Positions 19,717 to 26,503 of a DNA stretch of 64,000 nt are shown piece by piece (the stretch's first letter is position 1; every line of letters begins with the position of its first letter). A program made the translations under genes and the position numbers. The stretch spans positions 31,125 to 95,124 of the forward strand of contig NZ_VCQT01000029.1 of assembly GCF_005938655.1 (NCBI RefSeq). The letters run 5' to 3'. The DNA is from Alloalcanivorax gelatiniphagus (GTDB lineage: Bacteria > Pseudomonadota > Gammaproteobacteria > Pseudomonadales > Alcanivoracaceae). Under the pieces are notes generated by a model. It was not told the DNA's origin and ran no database searches. It saw nothing but the letters and a program-made list of their open reading frames with translations.

Positions 19717-19736
19717 AACCAATTTTCAAAATGGTT
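19717..19736. promoter_or_regulatory. Operator-like inverted repeat at the predicted transcription start
   Basis: AACCA-TTTT and AAAATGGTT arms form an imperfect inverted repeat with one bulged A, directly after the promoter above. Its position would let a repressor block initiation. Which regulator (for example a TetR- or FadR-like protein) binds it is unknown. Confidence 0.35.
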
Positions 19737-19774
19737 GTTTAAAAAAACAAACAGAACCGATTCGGGAGAGAACC

Positions 19775-21406
19775 ATGCACAACGGGCTGATGATGGACGC
19801 ACCTCTGACGCTGATCGACGTATTGGAGTACGCCGCCCAGGTGCACCCCAAGGCGGAGGTGGTGTCCGCCACCGTGGAAGGTGGCATTCACCGCCAGACC
19901 TACCGCCAGACCCGCCGGCGGGTGGCGCAACTGGCCCACGCCCTGGTGGCGTTGGGGGTCAAACCCGGCGACCGGGTGGCCACCATCGCCTGGAACGGCT
20001 ACCGCCATCTGGAGCTTTACTACGCCATCGCCGCTATCGGCGCCGTCTGCCATACCATCAATCCACGGCTGCCGGCGGATCAGATGGCGTACATCGTCAA
20101 CCATGCCGACGACAGCCTGATGTTCTTCGATACCACCTTCACGCCGCTGATCACCGGCCTGCGCGACCAGTTCCCGGCACACACCCGCTATGTGGCGATG
20201 ACCGACCGGCAACACATGCCGGAGGGTGACGACCTGCTCTGCTACGAAGAGCAACTGGACGGCCAGCCGGAAACCTATGACTGGCCGGAACTGGACGAGA
20301 ACACCGCCTGCGCGCTGTGTTACACCTCCGGCACCACCGGCAACCCCAAGGGGGCGCTCTATTCCCACCGCTCCTGCCTGCTGCAGGCGCTGTTTACCAT
20401 GGCCGGCTCCAACGGCGTGTTCCGCGTCGGCGACCGTCTGCTGCCGGTGGTGCCCATGTTCCATGTCAACGCCTGGGGCCTGCCCTACGCGGCACCGCTC
20501 ACCGGCTGTTCGCTGATCATGCCCGGCGCCGCCCTGGACGGCGCCAGCCTGTTCGAGCTGATGGATCAGGAGGACGTCACCGGCGCCTGGGGCGTGCCCA
20601 CGGTCTGGATGGGCCTGCTCGCCGAGATGAAGCAGCGCGGCCGCAAACCCGGCGACCTGCGCCAGATTTTGATTGGCGGTTCGGCACCGCCGCGCAGCAT
20701 GCTGCGTGCGTTCGAGCAGGACTATGGCATCCAGGCCATGCAGGGCTGGGGGATGACCGAAATGAACCCCACCGGCAGCATGGGCGTGCTGGTGGAAGGC
20801 GAGGATCAGCTGCCCCTGGAGCAGCGGCTGGACATCAAGAGCAGCGCCGGCCGCCGCCTGTTCGGGGTGCGCATGAAGCTGGTCGGCGACGATGGCCAGG
20901 AAGTGGCCCAGGACGGCGAGGCGGTGGGCGAGCTGTATGTGAAAGGCCCCACCGTGATCAGCGCCTACTTCAACAACGAGGAAGCCACCGCCAAGGCGTT
21001 CGACAAGGACGGCTGGTTCGCCACCGGCGACATGGCGTCGCTCACCGAGGACGGCGTGCTGCATATCGTCGACCGGGCCAAGGACCTGATCAAATCCGGC
21101 GGCGAGTGGATCAGTTCCATCGACCTGGAGAACCTGGCCGCCGCCCATCCGGACGTGGCCGAATGCGCGGTGATCGGCGTGCCCCATCCGAAGTGGGATG
21201 AACGGCCGCTGCTGATCGTGGTGCCACGCCCCGGCAGCCAGCCGGACAAACAGGCGCTGCTCGACCACATGGCCACGGAGATCGCCAAATGGCAGTTGCC
21301 CGACGACGTACTGTTCGTGGATGAACTGCCGCACACCGCCACCGGCAAGGTCTCCAAACGCCACCTGCGCGACCGCTTCGGCGGCCACCTGGCCGACGCC
21401 GGCTAA
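19775..21406 (+). CDS. Acyl-CoA synthetase, AlkK-like medium/long-chain fatty-acid CoA ligase
   Basis: AMP-forming ligase (543 aa) that activates a carboxylic acid through an acyl-adenylate to its CoA thioester. Adenylation motifs are complete: CYTSGTTGNPKG (phosphate loop), GWGMTEMNP, the YxxGD-like block DGWFATGD, and the hinge DRAKDLIKSGGEWIS. The C-terminal catalytic lysine lies in TATGKVSKR. Overall length and blocks such as LYSHRS resemble AlkK, the ligase of the alkane-degradation pathway. The ATG at 19775 follows GGGAGAG with good spacing. It is followed after 17 bp by an alpha/beta hydrolase gene, so the two are probably cotranscribed. Confidence 0.9.
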   Translation: MHNGLMMDAPLTLIDVLEYAAQVHPKAEVVSATVEGGIHRQTYRQTRRRVAQLAHALVALGVKPGDRVATIAWNGYRHLELYYAIAAIGAVCHTINPRLPADQMAYIVNHADDSLMFFDTTFTPLITGLRDQFPAHTRYVAMTDRQHMPEGDDLLCYEEQLDGQPETYDWPELDENTACALCYTSGTTGNPKGALYSHRSCLLQALFTMAGSNGVFRVGDRLLPVVPMFHVNAWGLPYAAPLTGCSLIMPGAALDGASLFELMDQEDVTGAWGVPTVWMGLLAEMKQRGRKPGDLRQILIGGSAPPRSMLRAFEQDYGIQAMQGWGMTEMNPTGSMGVLVEGEDQLPLEQRLDIKSSAGRRLFGVRMKLVGDDGQEVAQDGEAVGELYVKGPTVISAYFNNEEATAKAFDKDGWFATGDMASLTEDGVLHIVDRAKDLIKSGGEWISSIDLENLAAAHPDVAECAVIGVPHPKWDERPLLIVVPRPGSQPDKQALLDHMATEIAKWQLPDDVLFVDELPHTATGKVSKRHLRDRFGGHLADAG

Positions 21407-21423
21407 GCACTCAAGGAATCTTT

Positions 21424-22398
21424 ATGACCCCCATCAAGGAACAACGGGTGCAGGCCAATGGCCTGGACTTTCTGGTACGCAGCGCCGGCGATCCCTCCGC
21501 GCCGGTGGTGATCATGCTGCACGGCTTTCCCGAGTGCGGCTATTCCTGGCGCTATCAAATGCCCTATCTGGCCGACCAGGGTTTCCATGTGCTGGCCCCG
21601 GACCTGCGCGGTTACGGGCGCAGCGCCGCCCCCAAGGAAGCCGACGCCTACCGCCAGGACATTCTGGTCAGCGATGTGCTGGCCATTCTCGATGCCTTCG
21701 GCGCGCCGCGGGCCCGGGTGGTGGGCCATGACTGGGGCTGCGCCCTGGCCTGGCAGGTGGCCCGGCAGGCGCCGGAACGGGTACTGGCGGTGGCCGGTCT
21801 GTCCGTGCCCTACCCGGGCATCGGCCCCAAACCGCCCACCGAGCAGATGCGCGCCGCCTTCGGCGACCGCTTCTTCTATCAGCTGTATTTTCAGCAACCC
21901 GAGGTGCCGGAGCGCGAGCTGGAAGCGGATCTGCGCGACTTCCTGCGCCGCATGTACCATGCGCTCTCCGGCCCGGGCATGAAGGAGAAACACCGCACCC
22001 ACGGCAACGCCACCGGCCTGCTGGATATCCTTCAGCGGCCCCAGGGCCCGCAGCCCTCCTGGATGACGGAAGCGGATCTGGATGTGTACGTGGACAGTTT
22101 CGAGCGCAGCGGGATGACCGGCCCGATCAACTGGTACCGGGCCATGGATCTGTCCTGGGAGCAGCAACGGGCGGACGGCCGCGAACGCATCCATCCACCG
22201 GCATTCTTTCTGGCCGGCAAGGAAGATCCGGTGATCCAGTTCGCCGGCCGTGCCCTCAAGCGTATGCCCGAGTTGATGGACAACCTCACCGACATCGTGC
22301 TGCTGGACGATGTAGGGCACTGGATACAGATGGAAGCCGCCGACACCGTCAACGACTATCTGGGCCGCTTTCTCGGCGGCATCGAGGAGACCGACTGA
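21424..22398 (+). CDS. Alpha/beta hydrolase, epoxide hydrolase-like
   Basis: Alpha/beta hydrolase of 324 aa resembling soluble epoxide hydrolases. HGFPECGYSWR carries the oxyanion HG-P motif, and GHDWGCALAW supplies the nucleophilic aspartate. A cap segment has RFFYQLYFQQPEV, similar to the tyrosine-bearing caps of epoxide hydrolases. The catalytic histidine is in DVGHWIQ, and AGKEDPVI may provide the acid. It would open an epoxide to a diol, or act on a halide or ester if the cap is misread. Downstream of an acyl-CoA synthetase, it may serve in degradation of oxidised alkenes or fatty epoxides; that is inference. Confidence 0.83.
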   Translation: MTPIKEQRVQANGLDFLVRSAGDPSAPVVIMLHGFPECGYSWRYQMPYLADQGFHVLAPDLRGYGRSAAPKEADAYRQDILVSDVLAILDAFGAPRARVVGHDWGCALAWQVARQAPERVLAVAGLSVPYPGIGPKPPTEQMRAAFGDRFFYQLYFQQPEVPERELEADLRDFLRRMYHALSGPGMKEKHRTHGNATGLLDILQRPQGPQPSWMTEADLDVYVDSFERSGMTGPINWYRAMDLSWEQQRADGRERIHPPAFFLAGKEDPVIQFAGRALKRMPELMDNLTDIVLLDDVGHWIQMEAADTVNDYLGRFLGGIEETD

Positions 22399-22415
22399 GC
22401 CGCCGCCGGCTCAGT
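22394..22415. terminator. Hairpin spanning the stop codons of two convergent genes
   Basis: ACTGAGCC (22394-22401), loop GCCGCC, GGCTCAGT (22408-22415) is a perfect 8-bp stem. It contains the hydrolase stop (22396-22398) and, on the other strand, the OmpA-family stop (22411-22413). It has no T tract, so it may act as a weak bidirectional terminator or an mRNA end stabiliser. Confidence 0.4.
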
Positions 22416-23382
22416 TCATGCGCCGCATCTCGATGCGGCGGTTACGCTCCCGGCCCTGCTCGGTGCGGTTGTCGTCCACCGGCCGGGTGGCGCCATACCC
22501 CACCGCCGTGAGGCGGCCCGGGTCCACGCCCTGGTCAATCAGAAAGTCGCGCACGGAGGCGGCGCGCCGCTCCGACAGGGACTGGTTGTAACTCGCCGAA
22601 CCGGTGGAGTCGGTGTGCCCGCCGATTTCCACCTCACTGTTGGGGTAGGCCCGCAGCCGCTCGGCCACTTCCCGCAGCACGGTCCTGGCGTTGGGCGTGA
22701 GACGGGCGGAATCAAACTCGAAGTTCACCCCCTGCAGCACTTCCGGCGGCGCCATCGGCACCGGCTTCACCACCACCCGCTCGCGTTCGATCACACGGGT
22801 TTCGTAATTGCCGCCACCGAACAGCGGAAAGGTCAGCCCCACCAGGGCGCGCACGTCGTGAAACGGCTCGTTGCCGCTGCCATCGTCGGAGAAGTCGAGC
22901 ACGTAGCGCAGTTCCATGCGCAGGCCCATGCTGCCCCAGATATCACGGAAGTGCAGGCCGGCGCCGGCGTTGACGAAGGCGTTGGTGTCGGTGCCCCGGT
23001 TGGAGTCGGTATAGACCCCGCCGCCGCCCACCAGCAGATAGGGAGACGGCCCCTCCCGATACATATAGCGCAGCGCATCGGCGCCCAGCCCGTACTGCCA
23101 GTGCTGGCCGGAGGCGCGGTCGCGCTCCAGGGAATTGCCGAAGCCCTGCCACTCCAGATCCCAATGCTCGCTGATCTGCCGCCCCAGCCCGAAACGCAGG
23201 CCGGTGCCGTAATCCACGTCGTTGCGGTCCTGGTCCTCGAACACATAGACCCCCATGGCGGAGGCGTTCCAGCCGCGCGGATCGGCGCGCTCATCGGCGG
23301 CGTGGGCCACCGGAGAGGTCAACACCGCCAGGCCCGCCCCGATCGCGGCACCCAGCAAACAGCACAGTTTCACCGAGGGCAT
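22411..23382 (-). CDS. OmpA-family outer membrane protein
   Basis: Outer membrane protein (323 aa) with a Sec signal peptide ending near VAHA. An N-terminal eight-strand OmpA-like barrel (roughly residues 35-205) has alternating aromatic strands and ends at LVGLTFPLFG. A short linker leads to a C-terminal OmpA domain (about 215-320) with VNFEFDSARLTP, IGGHTDSTGSASYNQSLSERRA and the peptidoglycan-binding Asp/Arg pair. It anchors the envelope to peptidoglycan. The ATG at 23382 has AGAGGACAGG upstream. Confidence 0.9.
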   Translation of the reverse strand: MPSVKLCCLLGAAIGAGLAVLTSPVAHAADERADPRGWNASAMGVYVFEDQDRNDVDYGTGLRFGLGRQISEHWDLEWQGFGNSLERDRASGQHWQYGLGADALRYMYREGPSPYLLVGGGGVYTDSNRGTDTNAFVNAGAGLHFRDIWGSMGLRMELRYVLDFSDDGSGNEPFHDVRALVGLTFPLFGGGNYETRVIERERVVVKPVPMAPPEVLQGVNFEFDSARLTPNARTVLREVAERLRAYPNSEVEIGGHTDSTGSASYNQSLSERRAASVRDFLIDQGVDPGRLTAVGYGATRPVDDNRTEQGRERNRRIEMRRMN

Positions 23383-23544
23383 GTCCTGTCCTCTTGCTCA
23401 TAAAATTAATTGCTGTAAATGATGCCCACAGCGAGGGCGGCGAACTGTAGAAAGCGTGTAGAAAAAGTGTAAACCCGCTGTATGTGTTGCCCCCGCCCGT
23501 GTCGCTAGACTGGCCACTCCCGGAACCCGACGAGGGAGGTGTGC

Positions 23545-23733
23545 ATCCAGTTTTTACAGCAATCCCCGCTGCTCAGCCTGGCGGTGGGCGGCATCATCGG
23601 CGGCAACGCCTTCGACACCCTGTTCACTGCCGCCTCCGACATCGCCTAACGGGACGGCAGCATCTACGCGCACATGGACCAGGACCTGCTGCTGTACGTC
23701 CTGGGCATCGGGCTGGTGGTGCACGGCGGCTGA
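23545..23733 (+). pseudogene. Remnant of a Na+/Ca2+ exchanger-family antiporter (C-terminal part)
   Basis: Translation from 23545 gives a peptide with AVGGIIGGNAFDTLFTAASDIA, then an in-frame TAA at 23647, then RDGSIYAHMDQDLLLYVLGIGLVVHGG before TGA at 23731. The GGIIGGNAFDTLF...ASDIAYRDGSIY pattern is the second alpha-repeat of cation/Ca2+ antiporters of the CaCA superfamily. The stop replaces the tyrosine codon (TAC or TAT to TAA). Only this fragment of the roughly 350-residue family is present, so it is a decayed leftover. Nothing upstream continues it. Confidence 0.7.
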
Positions 23734-23830
23734 TTTTACCTGCCTTTTATGACCCGGCCGGCGTGCCCGGTTTATAGTCGGCAGGAATACCGGACCGCCG
23801 TCCGGTCACCATTGCCCGCGGGAGGCCACC

Positions 23831-24799
23831 TTGAATAGGGACGACGATCCGGAACGCAAACAGGACGAGGAAAGCACCCCCTGGGAGGACGCGGTGGAGC
23901 GCGAGCGCCAGGACGCGGCCCGGGACGATGACCACGGCGACGAGGAAAAGGAAGAGGACAAGCAGGAAAGCTATCTGCCCTCCAAGGCGGCGGCGGTGCA
24001 CGAGCGGCTGCGCGTGTCCGGCGAGAAAGAACTGGAGCGCGACGCCATGGCGCTGCTGTGGTCGGCGATCGCCGCCGGCATCTCCATGAGCGCCTCGTTC
24101 ATGGCCCGGGGCCTGTTCGACGCCCACCTTCCGGACAGCGATGCCGGCTTCCTGGTGGGCAGCATCGGCTACACCTTCGGCTTTCTGATCGTGATTCTGG
24201 CCCGCCAGCAGCTGTTCACCGAAAACACGGTGACCGCGGTGCTGCCGTTCATGAGCCACCCCAGCGCCGCCAATCTGTGGTGTCTGATGCGCCTGTGGGG
24301 CGTGGTGCTGGCCGGCAACATCGCCGGCGCCGGCCTCGCCGCCTTCACTTTTCTGCACCTGCCCATGTTCTCCCCGGAAGTGCACGAGTCGTTCCTGTCA
24401 CTGGGCCACAAGGTGATGGAGAACAGCCCCTTTGAAATGTTCTCCAAGGGCATCGTCGCCGGCTGGCTGATCGCCACCATGGTGTGGGTCATGCCCTCCG
24501 CCGACCAGGCCAAGGCCTGGGTGATCCTGATCATGACCTACGCGGTGGCCATCGGTGAGTTTCCCCACATCATCGTCGGCGCCAGCGAGATTCTGTACCT
24601 GGTGTTCGCCGGCGAAACCAGCTGGGCGGATTTCTTGCTGCGCTTCGGCCTGCCCACCCTGGCCGGCAACATCGCCGGCGGCACCTTCATCTTCGCCCTG
24701 ATAAGCCACGCCCAGATCCGCAACGACATGGACATCCAGCGCCAGGGCCGGCGCGGCGCCTGGGGCTTTGCCCGCAAACACGACCCGCGCCGGCGCTGA
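23831..24799 (+). CDS. Formate/nitrite transporter family protein (YfdC-like)
   Basis: Membrane channel of the FNT family (322 aa), which moves small monovalent anions such as formate or nitrite. An unusually acidic, charged N-terminal tail of about 50 residues precedes six hydrophobic segments. Family features include FMARGLFDAHLPDS, GNIAGAGLAAFTF and the late GNIAGGTFIFALISH. Length and tail match the YfdC branch, whose substrate is not established. The start is a TTG at 23831, chosen because GGGAGG lies five bases before it and no in-frame ATG gives the full tail. Confidence 0.85.
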   Translation: MNRDDDPERKQDEESTPWEDAVERERQDAARDDDHGDEEKEEDKQESYLPSKAAAVHERLRVSGEKELERDAMALLWSAIAAGISMSASFMARGLFDAHLPDSDAGFLVGSIGYTFGFLIVILARQQLFTENTVTAVLPFMSHPSAANLWCLMRLWGVVLAGNIAGAGLAAFTFLHLPMFSPEVHESFLSLGHKVMENSPFEMFSKGIVAGWLIATMVWVMPSADQAKAWVILIMTYAVAIGEFPHIIVGASEILYLVFAGETSWADFLLRFGLPTLAGNIAGGTFIFALISHAQIRNDMDIQRQGRRGAWGFARKHDPRRR

Positions 24800-24840
24800 T
24801 CGGCGCCGGGGCGGGGTGGCGCTAAAAAGTGGACACAAAA

Positions 24841-24860
24841 ATAAGAATCAATAACAATTG
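24841..24860. promoter_or_regulatory. Candidate Fur box upstream of the sigma factor gene
   Basis: An AT-rich 20-base stretch in a GC-rich surrounding resembles the Fur consensus of repeated NATAAT-type hexamers: ATAAGAATCA followed by ATAACAATTG. It is 27 bp before the sigma factor start, where iron-bound Fur would repress the iron-starvation cassette. Confidence 0.5.
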
Positions 24861-24886
24861 CGACTCATTTCCTTGCCGCGCCCGCC

Positions 24887-25396
24887 ATGAGCTCGCAATC
24901 GCCCACACCGGCCCTGTACGCGGAGTACACCCGCAAAATTCACCGCTACCTGTGGCTGCGCACCGGCGACACGGAACTGGCGGCGGATCTGACCCAGGAG
25001 TGCTTCACCCGCCTGCTCGCCCATGACGGCGAAGTCCCCATCGAACGCCCGCTGCCCTATCTCTATACCCTGGCCGGCCGCCTGCTCACCGACCACCGGC
25101 GCCGCCACGAAACCTGGCGCACCGGCACCCTGCCGCCGGCGGACCTGGACGGCCTGCTGGACGACCGGGCCGGGCCGGCCACACTCTATGAAACACACCG
25201 TCAGGTTGACGACATCGAGGCCGCGCTGCGGCGGCTGCCGGCCCGTTCCCGCAACGTGTTTCAACTGTGCCGGGTGGAGGGCCACACCTACCGGGAAGCG
25301 GCCCGGGAGCTGCGCCTGTCGGTGAGCGCCGTGCAAAAACACCTGACCCTGGCGATGCGCTATATTCTCGACCAGACCCACACCGATGACGACTGA
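24887..25396 (+). CDS. ECF RNA polymerase sigma factor, FecI-like
   Basis: Extracytoplasmic-function sigma factor (169 aa). Region 2 has DLTQECFTRLLAH and the helix YLYTLAGRLLTDHRRR. Region 4 has LPARSRNVFQLCRVEGHTYREAARELRLSVSAVQKHLTLAMR, the FecI-type recognition helix. It directs transcription of an outer-membrane receptor gene when signalled through FecR. The ATG at 24887 has no clear ribosome site, so the start is less certain than the reading frame. Order sigma-antisigma-receptor is the classical cell-surface signalling arrangement. Confidence 0.92.
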   Translation: MSSQSPTPALYAEYTRKIHRYLWLRTGDTELAADLTQECFTRLLAHDGEVPIERPLPYLYTLAGRLLTDHRRRHETWRTGTLPPADLDGLLDDRAGPATLYETHRQVDDIEAALRRLPARSRNVFQLCRVEGHTYREAARELRLSVSAVQKHLTLAMRYILDQTHTDDD

Positions 25397-25417
25397 AGCC
25401 GCAACGGAATGCCACCC

Positions 25418-26353
25418 ATGACCCACTCCCGCCGCTCCCGACATGCCCAGGCCGTGCGGTGGTGGCTGCGTAGCCAGGACGGCCCCCTGAGCGCCGCCGA
25501 ACAACAGGCGCTGGATCGCTGGCTGGCCCGCGACCCGGCCCACGGCGAGGCCCTGGCGGCGGTGGAGAAGCAATGGGCACTGGCCGGGGAACTGGCCCAC
25601 CGCCCACCCCATCAGCGGCACCAGCCGGCGGCCCGGCGGGCGACGATGGCGCCCTGGCTGGCCGCCGCCACCGTGCTGTTGGCGGTGCTGCTGTGGCGCG
25701 GCCCGCACTGGTGGCTGCAGGCCCGGGCGGATCGCATCACCGGCGCCGCCGTGGAAACCCTGACCCTGGACGACGGCAGCCGCGTGACCCTGGCCGGCCA
25801 TTCCGCCCTGCGTCTGGACTACGACCAGAACCACCGGGCGGTGACGCTGCTGCGCGGCCAGGCGGTGTTCCATCCCGCGCCGGTGAACGCTGGCGAGCCC
25901 CGGCCGTTCACCGTGCAGGCCGGCGATGCCCGCCTCACCGCCCTGGGCACGGTATTCTGGGTGCGCCGCCTGGACGCCCATGAACAGCGGGTGGCGGTAC
26001 TCGAACACCGGGTGCTGGCGCGCCTGCCCGGCCACCCTGAGCAGCGCCTGGCCACCGGCCAAAGTGCCCGGCTCAGCGACCGGGCCGGCATCCGCCTGCT
26101 GGCGCTTGATCCGACCCGGGCCACCGACTGGAGCCGCGGGGTACTGGTGTTTGACGGCGAACCCCTGAGCGACGCCCTGGCGCGCATCAATCCCTTCCGC
26201 CAGCGGCCGCTGGTGCTGCTCGACCGGGCCCGCGCCGGCACCCCGGTGCGGGCGGTGCTGCACCTGGACAATCTGGACGGCGGCGTGCCCGCCCTGGCCG
26301 ATAGCCTGGGCCTGCGTACCCTGGAAGTGCCCGGCCTGACGCTGCTGTACTGA
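25418..26353 (+). CDS. FecR-like anti-sigma factor/signal transducer
   Basis: Single-pass inner-membrane regulator (about 311 aa). The N-terminal cytosolic DUF4880-type domain has AVRWWLRSQDGPLSAAEQQALDRWL. A transmembrane helix (about residues 70-88) precedes the periplasmic FecR domain with LDDGSRVTLAGHSALRLDY and AGDARLTALGTVFWVR, and then a C-terminal STN-contacting region. It carries the receptor's occupancy signal to the sigma factor. I prefer ATG 25418, which has CGGAA at proper spacing, over ATG 25409, which has none. Confidence 0.9.
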   Translation: MTHSRRSRHAQAVRWWLRSQDGPLSAAEQQALDRWLARDPAHGEALAAVEKQWALAGELAHRPPHQRHQPAARRATMAPWLAAATVLLAVLLWRGPHWWLQARADRITGAAVETLTLDDGSRVTLAGHSALRLDYDQNHRAVTLLRGQAVFHPAPVNAGEPRPFTVQAGDARLTALGTVFWVRRLDAHEQRVAVLEHRVLARLPGHPEQRLATGQSARLSDRAGIRLLALDPTRATDWSRGVLVFDGEPLSDALARINPFRQRPLVLLDRARAGTPVRAVLHLDNLDGGVPALADSLGLRTLEVPGLTLLY

Positions 26354-26417
26354 GTCCGCCCCACACCTTGGCGATGTCTTGATGGCCGCCGCCGATGGCG
26401 GCAGCCCGGAGTCCACC

Positions 26418-26450
26418 GGAAAATTTACTCGCTTTGCCCGCCCAAACGTC
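26418..26450 (+). promoter_or_regulatory. Possible ECF-sigma promoter of the TonB receptor gene
   Basis: GGAAAAT at 26418-26424 and CGTC at 26447-26450 resemble -35 and -10 elements of iron-starvation sigma factors, in the 150-bp gap before the receptor gene. The 22-base gap between them is longer than usual, so this is tentative. Confidence 0.25.
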
Positions 26451-26503
26451 ATAGCCCTCAACCACAACGCTTCTCATTTTCAACGGATAAGGATTGATCG
26501 GTT

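Noticed and set aside
18985..19774. Sigma-54 promoter for the liv operon or the ligase gene
   Set aside because: No GG-N10-GC pair with the right flanks was found on either strand.
24848..26467. 539-codon minus-strand open frame opposite fecI and fecR
   Set aside because: Antisense to two clear genes; Gln/Gly/Arg-rich with no family.
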